Origin: Chondrus crispus
Lineage: Eukaryota > Rhodophyta > Florideophyceae > Gigartinales > Gigartinaceae
Assembly: GCF_000350225.1 (NCBI RefSeq)
Contig: NW_005179217.1
Coordinates: 1-64,000, forward strand
Reading direction: 5' to 3'
Length of the DNA: 64,000 nt
Shown here: piece by piece, positions 21,527-32,089 of the stretch
Position numbering within the stretch: position 1 is the stretch's first letter
How the letters are laid out: each line of letters opens with the position of its first letter
Notes under the pieces: model-generated
Databases searched by the model: none
Told to the model about the DNA's origin: nothing
What the model saw: only the letters and a program-made list of their open reading frames with translations
Translations under genes and position numbers: made by a program

Positions 21527-22403
21527 TAAGTTCTGTTCTTCCCTCGCAGGTTATCTTGTACAATATTATACAGTGATCTCATTACTTGCGGGCTTCAATT
21601 CAGGAACAGGCAGATTTTGCAGCGAAGTACCAGTACCGAAGGCATGAGAAATTGTAAAGAGGCAGAGTAGAAGCTTCTTCTGGGACTGAGTAAGGGTCCA
21701 CCTACGCCGGGCGTCGGCTGGGCACGGTTGAAGCTGTAAAACATCGTCAGGACTATGATTCTCTAGGCATCCGCTTTAGTATCAAGTCTTGTCCAGGTTC
21801 GCACAGTTCCACCTGCACCGCGTCTGTGGCACAGACTCTGTGCACGGACACAACACTCCTTCCGCCCAACCTTTTTCCGCACACCCTCCCTCCGCATACC
21901 CTCCCTCCGCACACCCCTCCCTCTGCACAACACTCCCTCCGCACACCCTCCCTCCGCACACCTTGCACTGCGTCTGCGCCGCCACCCGGTACCTTTTTTT
22001 CTTCTCTTCCTTCCTTGCTCCATCTCTCACCTTGTCAATAACCCCGCACGTGCACTGCGGGGTACGCCGACCTCCGCGACGTCCCGCAGCAGCAGCGCCC
22101 CACCGCCACGCGCTCGCGTCGCGGCACCCGCCCGCCGACGGCGCCTAGCAACGGAACCACACTCCCCCTCTATCCTTCCACGTTCCATCGCGTGGAAAAC
22201 GCTCTCGATCTTCGCACACCAACGACGCGGTGCACCAGCTCATCGCCCGGCCGGCTGTACCACGGCCGCTGTCGTGCCCGACGCCCCGCGCAATCCCCGT
22301 CCGCCGCGAGCTCGTGCCCCATGCGCGCCCGCGCCGACACCCCCGCGCTCATCGACGACGAGGTCGCCGCGGACGCGCCCGCGGACACGGCCAGCGGGGA
22401 CGC
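21527..22403. other. Harbinger interior: C-rich repeats and GC-rich DNA
   Basis: 21850-21970 holds repeats of CCCTCCGCACA-type units. 22040-22403 is strongly GC-rich, and several frames are open because stop codons are rare. It may be another captured host fragment, split by the solo LTR, but no protein family is recognisable. Confidence 0.4.
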
Positions 22404-22408
22404 CCGCG

Positions 22409-23050
22409 TGTGGTATATGCGCCGTCGATTCGATTAGGTTTAGATCAGGGGCTGTAAGGCACGAACCTTACAGCCCACACGAGCCCACACGAGCCCACAC
22501 GTGTACCACACGTGTGCAGGGCGTGCGCACACACACGTGGCACACACGTGTACTGTCAGCTCGATAGCTGACAGAGCCACCGCGCGCGACGACTCGCGCC
22601 GGCTACGGTAGCATGATACTGTAGTCTGGTATGATAACCGAACACTTGTACATTAAATAAGGGAGCGACCGACGGCGGAGGAAAGGGACAAGCACGGACT
22701 TGTCACCCACCGACCGTCAAGGTCCGACTTCCCGCTTATTCTAAGGTAGCGTTCGCTAACTACCTTAGAACGGCACCGAGCGCGGGTTGAGGACGCGCAC
22801 GGTACGCCCACGAGTCGGCTCCGCCTCCGCCCGTCGGTACTGGATCGTTACCCAGTACCGCGCCGGGGCGTCGAGGCGTCGAACCGCTCGCGCGTACCGG
22901 CGTCCTCCCCGTTCCCGCTCTACCACGCTACCCGGGCCCGCTGCCCGGTGCCGCTAGCTGGTGTCCCGCTTCACCCCCGTCTTCCCGTTCGGACGGGGTC
23001 TACGTCGAGCTGTGCATACACCCCTCTCCGTTGGGGGTGTTTATGCTACA
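22409..23050 (-). repeat. solo LTR (642 bp), flanked by CCGCG
   Basis: On the minus strand it begins TGTAGCATAAACACC and ends ATATACCACA. The perfect 5-bp duplication CCGCG is at 22404-22408 and 23051-23055. It matches LTR-a end to end. It carries a tRNA-like A box TGGTAGAGCGG (22924-22914) and B box GGTTCGACGCC (22885-22875), and the same hairpins as LTR-a. No internal retroelement sequence remains, so it arose by LTR-LTR recombination after insertion into the Harbinger element. Confidence 0.9.
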
Positions 23051-23055
23051 CCGCG

Positions 23056-24907
23056 CTCGCCGACGAGGTGGTCGCCGCGGACGCGTGCGCAGGCGCGGCA
23101 AAGCCCGATGTCGCGCCCACGCTCACCCTCGGGCCGTGCCCTCGTCTTCGTCACGCAGCCACTGCGCCATGCCCATCCTGGCCCTGCTGTGCTGGGAGAC
23201 CCCCTGCCGCAGGAAGAGGCCGAACACCATGCCGTGCTCGACCGCGGCGGCGGCGGGGAGAGAGGGGGAGGAGGAGTTTTGATGAGTGCTGATGGGACGC
23301 GATCGGCTTTTTACACTGCCATTGAGTGATAACTCGTACATACGTGAGAGGCCTTTGAGCTCAAACGTTAAGCATGTTTGTCATCGTTTCACGCCGAGGC
23401 GCGCTGCAAAACCTTCTGTGGTTGCCACGCTTGAACGGCGTTTCAAGCCGGGGCGCCTTCTGGTCGGTAGCAGTTGCCACACGCTTGAACGGCGGGACGT
23501 CGCCCGTGTTTAAAACTCCGCCCCACCTCACAAACGCACCGAACGTTGAAAACGGACCCAAATGCAACTCTCCGCAAATTCGCCCGCATTTCGGAAAATA
23601 TTTATTTCTCCCCGCTCCCGCCCCCCCTCCCACCGGACCCCTTCTCCTCCCCCCCTCCCCCCTCCCTTCCGCCCCACCCACACGCCACCGCATCTCCGCA
23701 CTATTCCTACTTGGAAAAGACAGAAAGCCTGCGCACATCGCAGCCGAAGCCCCCCCCGGCGTCCGCGCCGCCCCCCTCCGCCCCCGTCGGCTCCGCGCGC
23801 GCCCGATGCGCGCTGGCGCGCGGTGGCCGCCGAGGCCGTCAACCTGCGCCGCAAGCCCGAGCCGACCCTGCTCGCGCTCCCGCACGACCCGGTCTCTAGC
23901 GCCGCGCCCGAGCCCAAGCCCGAGCCCCAGCCGGCGTCCGCCTCCGCTTTGACGCCCGCCACGCAGCACGACCCGCGCGTCAAGCCCGAGCCGGCGTGCG
24001 CGCCGCCGCGCGACCACACCTGGCCGCGCGCGCTGCTCGCGCTTCCGCCGCCGCAGCCGCCTGCCCAGCGGGTACCGCTGCCCCTCTGCTACGCCCCGCG
24101 CCTCTCCTGGTCCACCGCGCTCATTGCCCCGCCGCCGCGCGCGCCGCGCGTCGCGCATGCGCGCGCCCCGGACATCGAGGACGTCCCGCTCGCCGAGATG
24201 GCCCGCACCCTCCGCCAGGCCGCCCTGTGGCGCTCGGAGATCGCCGACGAGGATTACGCGCCGGTAGAGGCGGCGCGGCCGTCGCCGCCGCGTCAGCTGC
24301 CCGTCGTGCAGGAGGGCGCCCGCGTGGCGGCTGTGGCGAGCGTGTTGTCACGCGATTCATCTACGCAAGTGCGTGTGACAGTGGGTCAGCGCGAGGTCCA
24401 GATCGTGGTGGCGACGGCGGAGGAATGTGTCGCGCCGAGGAAACACCTGGTGCAACCGCCACATCCTGTACAAAAGCCCGTTCGGGATACGCGGGAACCG
24501 CCCTCACGAAAGCTCATTCGGGATGCACGGGAACCGCCCTCACGGCTGGGCACACACCGGATGTCGCGTGGTTCTCCTGCTTCCAATTTGGCGATGAAAT
24601 GAAACGATGCGTGGGCGATGGACGGAGGTCGCGGGCGGGAGCAAACCAAGTCCTCCAGATCGTCGTCGTCAATTGTGAGAATCGCTTGCCACAGGCGGGC
24701 GACGGTGCGCAAGTCAGTGCCCAAGCCTGGCGAGTCGGCCAGGCCGGCGAAGAAGGGGGCGGCCATGTCGATGCCGCCACAAAGGAGACCGCATCGGAAT
24801 TCAAAGCCCTTCACGCAAAGAAAAATGTCCCACCACCACCCCTCACTTCCAGGCAAGAAGTGAGGCAACTGAAAAAAAACCAAAGCATAAACGAAAACGA
24901 ATGTTAG
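23056..24907. other. GC-rich captured-looking DNA inside the Harbinger
   Basis: Long ORFs are open on both strands because of base composition. Two stretches look more protein-like than their surroundings. One is on the minus strand at about 23270-23123 (VEHGMVFGLFLRQ, MAQWLRDEDEG, followed by GTGAGC, a possible splice donor). The other is on the plus strand at about 24165-24430 (DIEDVPLAEMARTLRQAALW). Neither is identifiable. They may be exons carried by the transposon together with ClpX. Confidence 0.35.
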
Positions 24908-26208
24908 CTAGGCGAATTGCATGAAGTATTCCGGGACTGGAAGCTCCCCAGCCACAGGTCTGACAAACCGCCCATCTCTAATGATAGAAACCAAAAGATT
25001 CCTCTTCTGCGTAGCATCCGTATTGCTGCTAGCCTCCACTCGCCCAGCCAGATCGACATATGCGTGCTTCCCCTCGCTGTACCATTCCCTCGTTTCAGTC
25101 ATCATGTTGTGCTCCTGAAGCACCCTTTTCTGATTGATAGACACTCTACTAACTATCTTTTGCCCATGCTCTACGCAAAAGTTATGCAGTTTCATCGCCA
25201 AAACAATGACTTTCGCAGAATCTGCAACAGAGAATTCAAGCATCTTCAAAATCTTGAATTTCTTGACTAAAATGCCGAACGCTTGCTCCACGTGCATGCG
25301 CAATGAAGAATGATAAAAGTTAAACGCATCTTCTGTATCTGTAGCAATAGAGCCAGGAATGGGAACAATTAAATGGTTAGAACAAACATACGCTTCGTCG
25401 CCCGCGATCCAAAATGGCACCATCAGATTCCCTTCATCCAAATATCTTCCCAAAGCGGACACGGCGTGAGCAAGAGATCGTGCGTAGAATCCCTGCATAT
25501 CGCTGAACAATCTAGGAAGCGATAGTTTGAGTCCACAACCGCTTGCACCGGGAGAGCATAGAACCTTTTCCTGCAGTAATACGTCGCAGGGTGCTCATGC
25601 GGTGCTGGCTTCCTGATTTTGATCGCTATTCCGTCTAATGCACCAACACAGCCGGGCAAAGGGTTAGGGGGGGAACGGGAAGTTTGGAAATCGTCTGAAA
25701 CCTTCCTCAAACCATTAAAATCTTCAGGAAGTCCAGGTAGCCTCAGAGCGTCGTTCAGTACATCGCGCGTCTCTTTGAAAACTTGATACACTGTACTTCT
25801 ACCGACTTCAAAATGTGCCATACATCCGTATACGGACTCACCAGCCATAATGCGAAGAAGGATTCCCAGACGAGCCTCAGGTGATACGGTCTCCCGTCCA
25901 GCACGCTTTGCCATCTCCTCGTTTTTGAATAAACGATTATTAACCAGTTGTAACAGCTTATGAAAAGTTTCCCTCCCCATCCGATAGGCCAGGGCAAACT
26001 CATCATCGCTGAACATGCGATTTGCTCTAGAAAAATTCCAATAACGACGCATGCCTTTTGGTTTCATCAGCAGGCGGGGCCTCGGAAATTCGGATATTGC
26101 GTAATGTAGACCCAAAGTGGAGAGAAGAAGTGATGTTGCCAGCATTGCTTTAAGAGCGAGGCCGCGGCGACGGCGGTCAGGGGAATCATTGTGGCTTGGG
26201 TGTCGCAT
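24908..26208 (-). pseudogene. PIF/Harbinger transposase (DDE_Tnp_4), frameshifted
   Basis: The gene runs from an ATG at 26208. The first frame (261 aa) has a helix-turn-helix region (RIMAGESVYGCMAHFEVGRS) and the first catalytic Asp, D192, in GALDGIAI. After STHD the frame shifts by one base near 25465. The second frame (25510-24908) supplies the second Asp in IAGDEAY and the Glu in VEQAFG, 36 residues later, then the conserved LAMKLHNFCVEHG. Together they make about 450 aa, a normal length. It acts on the TIR ends of the element it sits in. Apart from the single indel it is well preserved. Confidence 0.85.
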
Positions 26209-26733
26209 GCTGATCTGGGAGCGGTAGAGTCGGTGAAGTGTTAGAATAAATCAGTCATTAAAGAAAGGCGTGAGAAGCGTTGTTAGTGAGGAAGGTTCGC
26301 AGAATAAATGCAAGAGTGGATAAGGTTTGGGTAAAGCGGTGGGCATTATGCGAATAACTGCTATTGAAAGCTCTCTTCTTGCGCAAGAAAATGCTTGCAT
26401 CATTACGGCGGCGGCGGTGGTGTGAATTTGGAGCATGTGTGCAGGTGCAGACACAGAAAGATCGAAAGAGCTGCTCGGGAGTAGAGGATCACCAAGGCGA
26501 GAGCAAGACCGCGGACCACGTTGAAGGGCTCGTACACATTGGAATGCCGCGATGTATACTGTAACTGTAACCCTAGATTTATGGCTGACAAATACTGTCA
26601 GAGCTGCAGAGAGAGAGTGTGTAAGCAGTTTGTACAGCTGCCCACGTGTCCAAAATGTTTTTTTAATTTCTTCAACAAAAAACGGGCAAACACGGGCAAA
26701 CACGGGCAAACAAGCGCCTGTTAAGACACACCC

Positions 26734-26911
26734 TCAGGATGAACTTGCCCTACTTGATGACATGGTGAACGCAGAAGAGACTATCGAAACTCGCTTCGTC
26801 GATCAAGTTGACAAAGAATGGTTCACCAACACTTTTTCTGCTTCCCTATCTGCGGATAACAGCTCAAAGCCGAACCGTCCTTCAGATTTTGGGGCAGGCG
26901 ACGATCAATAA
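26734..26911 (+). pseudogene. gag: E3 Gag C-terminal tail
   Basis: About 59 acidic residues (QDELALLDDMVNAEETIETR to GAGDDQ) follow the Harbinger end in frame and stop at TAA 26909-26911. The -1 frame entered at TTTT (26886-26889) reads FWGRRRSIKPRDR, which resembles the start of E2 pol. Confidence 0.6.
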
Positions 26912-27271
26912 AGCCTCGGGATCGCCCGCCATTGCAAATGGGCCATGACCTATAGAACGACTCACCCGAGACGTAAAAAGCCGATATCTATTGAAGCTAC
27001 GTCTGTACACGTTTCTAAGCTCTCCGAGGAGATGAAGCGTATTCGAAGTAGCCGCACTGACACACCAGGATTCTGTGTGGATATCGGTGCTCCAAAATCC
27101 TGTATTGGTCTAAGGGAGCTCAAGTCAGTCTTCCGTCGATTTGGACGTCGTGTCCCTCATCTGAAATGGTCCCCGAACCGTTTCTGATTCGCAGACACGT
27201 CTTACAACTCTTTTGGCAAGGCCTCGCTTCAGCTCGCAACACCACCTGGTAAACCACCCATAGTCGTTGAG
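26912..27271 (+). pseudogene. pol: E3 protease, degraded
   Basis: GFCVDIGAPKSCIGLREL at about 27070 is the protease active site, with DTG changed to DIG. A TGA at 27185-27187 (after SPNRF) lies in the same frame as the downstream ORF, which continues FADTSYNSFGKASL, matching the E2 region after its protease. Confidence 0.7.
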
Positions 27272-30130
27272 ATGGATGTTGTGAATGCTGACATTCCTGC
27301 ACTACTTGGTTTGGACGTGCTTGATCGTGAAGCACTTATGGCCGATACGGTAGCTAACAGGTTGACGAGACGTAGCATTGCGCAAACCAAAGGTTCCTTG
27401 TTTTACTTTGACGAATGGCATGTACCTCTGTTACGTTCCAAGAGCGGTCATGTCTACGTCGAAATGGATTGTTCTTCCTCCGTAATGGTTACAAGATCGC
27501 AACTTGGTAAACTGCATAAGCAGTTTTTCCACCCATCTGCAGAAAAGCTCTTCAATCTGTTGAAGAAAGTACGCCCGGAAGAAACTACAGCAGGAACCCT
27601 GGGGATCCTTCAAGATCTGTCTAAGCGCTGCGACCCTTGTCAACGTATTCATACTGCTCTTACGCGTTTTAAGGTCTTCTTTGGTGCCGAAAATGCCCGT
27701 TTCAATGAACATGTTCTACTTGACATCGTGACTATTGATAGCAAGCCGGTTCTTCACATCGTAGACGAAGGCACGCGTTTTAGCGCAGCTCGCTTCATTC
27801 CCGACGTATCGACGAACACGATTTGGTCTACCATGTTGGATTGCTGGGCTATGATCTACACTGGCCTTCCGAATCGCATACTCGTAGACCAAGGGACATA
27901 TTTTGGTGACACCTTTAAAACTCTCGGAGCTCTAGCCAACATTAGTGATGATAGCACTGGTGTCGAGGCCCATTCAAGTCTGGGGTTGGGAGAGCGGTAC
28001 CACCAGCCGCTTCGGCACACATTTCGAAAGATAATGGCCGAGCATCCTAAGACCCCGCCTGCAAGGCCGCTTGCAGCCTCCGTGAATGCCATGAACGACA
28101 CGTTAGGCCCGGAAGGTCTTGTACCATCTGCACTTGTATTCGGAGAGTTCCCGCGTGTGTTTACAAAGTCAGAAACTCGTCCAGAGAGACTCACGTTAAG
28201 TGAGAGAGCCTCCGTAGCTCAGTCTGCGCGTAAGGAGATGGGGAAGATCATGGCAGAGATGAGAGTCCGCCGAGCGCTGCATCATAAAAAGCCATCAGCT
28301 GCCGATAGATTCTATCAGCCCGGAGACAAAGTGCTCGTCTGGAGGGAGAAGATTGTCAACCATCGCATAGGCGAGTGGCTCGGTCCGTTCACCGTACTAA
28401 CAACGGATGAATCAAGGAAACTTGTATACGTTCAGGATGCAAGGATTGGCGCTGCTCGTCATTTTAACGCTGTGCAAGTTAAGCGCTATTTGACGTCGGA
28501 GACGACATCAGTAAACCTAGCTCACTCCTTCATGAGGGACCTCGGAGGAGCGCTAAGCAAGTTTGGAACGACATCTGTTGAGGCTGAGACTACTACTGAT
28601 GTTCTCCTGACGGAAATAATCACCCGTGGTGATCCGAGAGCGTCTTCTCCCGAGATGACCGCCGCCAAGAAGGCTGAAATCAAGAACCTGCTTGAGCGTG
28701 GTACATTCAAAGTGATACTCAAGGAGGAACTTCCGCCGGACGGAAACATCCTCAATGGTCGCTTCGTACTTGCCATCAAGTCTACAGACGATGGAAAGAT
28801 CAAGTACAAAGCCAGATATGTCATCGGTGGCCATCGTGATAAGTACAAAGACTTCATGGTGCATTCTACCTCCACCCTGCAGCCGCAGTCGATAAGACTC
28901 CTTCTTGCTCTTGCAGCAGTCTTTGACTTCGACATTTGGACTTCAGATGTGAGGAAGGCGTACCTTCAGTCCGCTGAACCATTGGCTACAGACATTTTCA
29001 TCCGAAAGCCCGTTCAGGAGTTTGATTTGGATCCGTCACAGTGCTTGAAGCTCCTCAAGCCCCTCTACGGCTTGTGCGAGTCGGGAGACTTATGGCATGA
29101 GACCCTTGCTAAACACCACCGTGAAGAATTAGGAATGAAACCTCTTCGTTTCGATCCTGCCCTATACACGCTCATGGAAGATGGGCTGCTCAAAGGACTA
29201 TCCGGTGGATATGTACATGATCTAATTCGCGCTGGCGACAAGCACTTCAAGCAGCTATCGCAAAAGACGAACGCTCGGTTCGAAATGTCGGAGGATCAAA
29301 CTTTGCCGTGTTCGTTCACTGGTTTCTCGCTGTCGAAGAACGAGAACGGCGAGGTAGTACAAGACCAACACGAATACCTCCAGAAACTGGAGCAACTACC
29401 GCTCGAGGCTAGCTATTCACAGTTTAGATCGATGCGCATGAAGCTAGCTTGGCTTGCGAATACACGTGCGGACTGCTTGTTTGAGATCTCGCAGCTCGCT
29501 CAGGTGACTGAAGAGATGTTCCTGCAAGACTCCAAAAGAACGTTGCAGAGATTGAACAAGGCTGTTGCTTTTGCGATCGATAATGGCATCCCCCTGCGAA
29601 TTGCAAAGCTAAACCAAGAGTCTCTCCGAGTAATAGGTTTCGCTGAAGCTTCATTTGAAAATAATGCAGACCTCTCAACACAGCTTGGTCACGTGTGCTT
29701 CATCGGCGATGACACAGGAGCAGTTGTCCCTATCTCTTTTAAGTCATACAAGTCGCGACGTGTGACCAAGTCCGCCATGGCCGGGGAAGTTATCGCCTTT
29801 AGTGATCTATTCGACGTTGCTGCCGTCCTCGCCGCTGAACTCCAGTCATTGACAGGAGTCAAGGTCCCGGTTCAGCTTCTCACCGACAGCAAGAGTCTTT
29901 TCGATGTCGTTTCGAAAGGGTCTAGGACTTCCGAGAAGAGAATGATGTTGGACATAGCTGCGGAGAGGGAAGGTTTCCGAGACAAAGTCATATCGGATAT
30001 TGGCTTCGTGCGCAGTGCTAGTAATATTGCGGACGGATTGACAAAGCCGATGCAGCAAAGGTCGTTGCAAAACATGATGCTGTCTGGACGACTTGATGTG
30101 ACTCCTGAGCAATGGATCGTCCACAACTAA
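27272..30130 (+). CDS. pol: E3 pol: integrase-RT-RNase H, long but catalytically altered
   Basis: 952 aa remain open. Order: protease tail with ALLGLDVLD, integrase zinc finger (LHKQFFHPSAEKL...CDPC), integrase core with D (LLDIV), D (LVDQGT) and E (GLGERYHQPLR), a C-terminal domain with FHAV-like RHFNAVQVKRY, then Copia RT (FVLAIKSTDDGKIKYKARYV, SDVRKAYLQS, LKPLYGLCESGDLWHE). The RT active site reads YVHD at about residue 648 instead of YVDD. The first RNase H acid lies in GFAEASF where E4 has FTDSSF. LTDSKSL and NIADGLTKPM are intact. The element was Copia-type but this copy should not polymerise DNA. Its 3' LTR was not found. Confidence 0.85.
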   Translation: MDVVNADIPALLGLDVLDREALMADTVANRLTRRSIAQTKGSLFYFDEWHVPLLRSKSGHVYVEMDCSSSVMVTRSQLGKLHKQFFHPSAEKLFNLLKKVRPEETTAGTLGILQDLSKRCDPCQRIHTALTRFKVFFGAENARFNEHVLLDIVTIDSKPVLHIVDEGTRFSAARFIPDVSTNTIWSTMLDCWAMIYTGLPNRILVDQGTYFGDTFKTLGALANISDDSTGVEAHSSLGLGERYHQPLRHTFRKIMAEHPKTPPARPLAASVNAMNDTLGPEGLVPSALVFGEFPRVFTKSETRPERLTLSERASVAQSARKEMGKIMAEMRVRRALHHKKPSAADRFYQPGDKVLVWREKIVNHRIGEWLGPFTVLTTDESRKLVYVQDARIGAARHFNAVQVKRYLTSETTSVNLAHSFMRDLGGALSKFGTTSVEAETTTDVLLTEIITRGDPRASSPEMTAAKKAEIKNLLERGTFKVILKEELPPDGNILNGRFVLAIKSTDDGKIKYKARYVIGGHRDKYKDFMVHSTSTLQPQSIRLLLALAAVFDFDIWTSDVRKAYLQSAEPLATDIFIRKPVQEFDLDPSQCLKLLKPLYGLCESGDLWHETLAKHHREELGMKPLRFDPALYTLMEDGLLKGLSGGYVHDLIRAGDKHFKQLSQKTNARFEMSEDQTLPCSFTGFSLSKNENGEVVQDQHEYLQKLEQLPLEASYSQFRSMRMKLAWLANTRADCLFEISQLAQVTEEMFLQDSKRTLQRLNKAVAFAIDNGIPLRIAKLNQESLRVIGFAEASFENNADLSTQLGHVCFIGDDTGAVVPISFKSYKSRRVTKSAMAGEVIAFSDLFDVAAVLAAELQSLTGVKVPVQLLTDSKSLFDVVSKGSRTSEKRMMLDIAAEREGFRDKVISDIGFVRSASNIADGLTKPMQQRSLQNMMLSGRLDVTPEQWIVHN

Positions 30131-30156
30131 AGGACAGGAAATGCATTTACTTGGGC

Positions 30157-31172
30157 TTAACGATCGCGCTGGGACACTACCTTGCGCACTTTGCCAATGC
30201 GCAGGGCTGTCGCTGCCTCGCCACCGCACTTACGCAAGAGGCATTCGCTGAGCCGCATCGGAAAGTCTTCTGCGCTGTCGATGATAAGCGTACGGCCTGC
30301 ATCGACGACAAGTGTATGAGATTCGAGGTTAGGCTGAAAGACGTGCACAATGTACACCCCGCTGTCACGGCTCGCTAAGTGCGCAAAAGGATTTTCTTTG
30401 AACACTTTTGCATCGCATTTCGGGATCTTGCGCATCTCGATTCCGGTTGCCAGTTCGTGAAGAAGAAGAGTCGCCTCACGGACCTTTAGAAAATGAGGGC
30501 TTTCCTCAAAACAATATTCGTTCACCGCATTAGCGACTTGACGTCCGGCAACAATATCCACGGCGTTCGTGATCGCGGCTGTCATGCAGTTACCGTCATT
30601 CTGCTTAATAAGAACGTCCCCGTACTCAATGACGAGGTACTGCTGTACTCCGCGGATTTCAGCTCGCTGCCCAGGGCCGCCAACGGAGATCGCGCAACCA
30701 GGATTCTCCGCTAACCATGTGAAGGCGGCGTTCTTGAGCCTCCTGCGAACATAGCTGTGATTATGGCGCTTCTTGCTTGGAATACTGACACGAGGAACAG
30801 GGCTCTGAGTCTTCTTCCTGGCTGCCTCTGTGATCGGGCGAGTACGCCAGTTCCCCCCTTTCGACCGCCGCGGGTAGACAAGATAATCGTTTGAGAATTT
30901 ATTTCGTAGTACGACTCGACCCCGGCATCAACAGGTGCGCTCGCATACCACGTTTTTCTCTGCGGCGTCATGCCATTTGATGCCATTTCGCTATCGCCGC
31001 ACACGATAGACTCGATGTTGAACGTCTCCCCGGTCTCAGCACTCATGCGCTGCGCACGACCCGTGAAATAACCTCGCTCGGATCTCGCCGTACTCGCTTC
31101 GGCTGTTGCGAACTTCACACTGCTGCGCGTAACTATCTTACCACCTTCGCCCTCACACTGTACTACACGCAC
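30157..31172 (-). pseudogene. cysteine-protease-like gene, one frameshift
   Basis: The two frames meet at the C6 run 30853-30858 (G6 on the coding strand). The N-terminal frame (31172 to about 30860; a likely ATG is at 30986) ends in STRGGRKGG. The other frame continues with a basic segment (ARKKTQSPVPR, SKKRHNHSYVRRRL). Then come VQQYLVIEYGDVLIKQNDGN with CMTAAITNAV, and near the C terminus SGVYIVHVFQPNLESHTLVV and RTLIIDSAEDFP. A DGNC box followed by His and then an Asp/Asn strand resembles OTU- or C48-type papain-fold proteases. That assignment is inference. The gene ends tail-to-tail 26 bp from E3 pol and may belong to another element. Confidence 0.5.
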
Positions 31173-31700
31173 ATTGGTTCACAGGATTAACAATGTTGCC
31201 TGAGCACTAAGGTGAGTCAAGTTCCCCTCGCCACGTGCAGCACAGCGATCCGGAGTCGGAGGGTCGATGGTGTGGACGAGGCGTCCGATCGGAGGGAGTG
31301 TCGTTGATATACGCTCGGCATGCTGATTTCCGTTCACCGCTGACCGGTACTGTAGACCTAATTTTGAGTAAGTTTTTGCCACGTGCTATTTAATTTATTC
31401 AGAATTTAGGATCGAACTGAGCGCGCCGTCGAGCACTCGACGGCCACGCTCGTCGTCCCCACATAAGCGGCAAGTGAGGCATGATTAGAGAGAGAGGGAC
31501 AGAATAGAAGTCAGAAGTAAACCATCGGCTTGGTCGTCTTCGCTCGCTAAGGTGCTCCGCCTAGCTTTTCTTTCTGCCCCCCGCCCTCTCTCCTTCCTAT
31601 TCCTCCTCCTGTCTTCGACCCTTCCCGCTCGGGCTCCGCCACACGATAAATTGTGCTCACGTGCAGCTTCGCGCGAGCCTACGAACCGCGTTGAACGACA
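31173..31700. other. non-coding stretch
   Basis: No supported gene. A C/T-rich run lies at 31570-31630, and a small palindrome CCGTCGAGCACTCGACGG is at 31424-31441. Confidence 0.4.
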
Positions 31701-32089
31701 ATTCTAACAGTCAAATAGTATCCGTTAACTATTTTGGCAAACATAAACTATTTTGGCAACGCGCTGCTTCCCTTTTTTGCCGCACTTTTCCGGAATGGCG
31801 ATGATGGGCGGCTATCGATCGATATGGAAAAGCATATTACGTTGTAATGGCACGCCACAGCCTGGATTTTTGGCGGACAAGCGAAAGTAATGGGCTTTCG
31901 AATGGCAGTAAAAACAGAAAAGGCGGGCAGGTTGTGATCAGTCACAGAGCTACCAAGGTTAGCAAGTGGCGGGGGTGGATCTGGGTGACTCGGTTTCGGA
32001 AAAGTGCGGCAAAAAGGGGAAGCAGTGCGTTGCCAAAATAGTTTATATTTGCCAAAATAGTTACCGAACTGTTACCGCTGTCGAAGTGA

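Larger units (their letters stand above)
18842..26733. mobile_element. PIF/Harbinger-type element, 7892 bp, with captured host DNA
   Basis: The ends are inverted repeats of about 52 bp. Left is GGGTGTGTCCTAACAAGCGC then TTGTTTGCCCGTGCTTGCCCG. Right, reverse-complemented, is the same with a few transitions. TCA flanks both sides (18839-18841 and 26734-26736), and the flanks together form the E3 gag reading frame. Three-base duplications fit Harbinger, though TWA is usual. Inside are an accessory gene (+), a captured ClpX fragment (+), GC-rich captured-looking DNA with a solo LTR, and a DDE_Tnp_4 transposase (-). Confidence 0.85.

Noticed and set aside
23361..24907. Several long GC-rich ORFs as host genes
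   Set aside because: Overlapping frames on both strands are open at once with Pro/Ala/Arg-rich products, as expected from base composition. At most they are captured exons.
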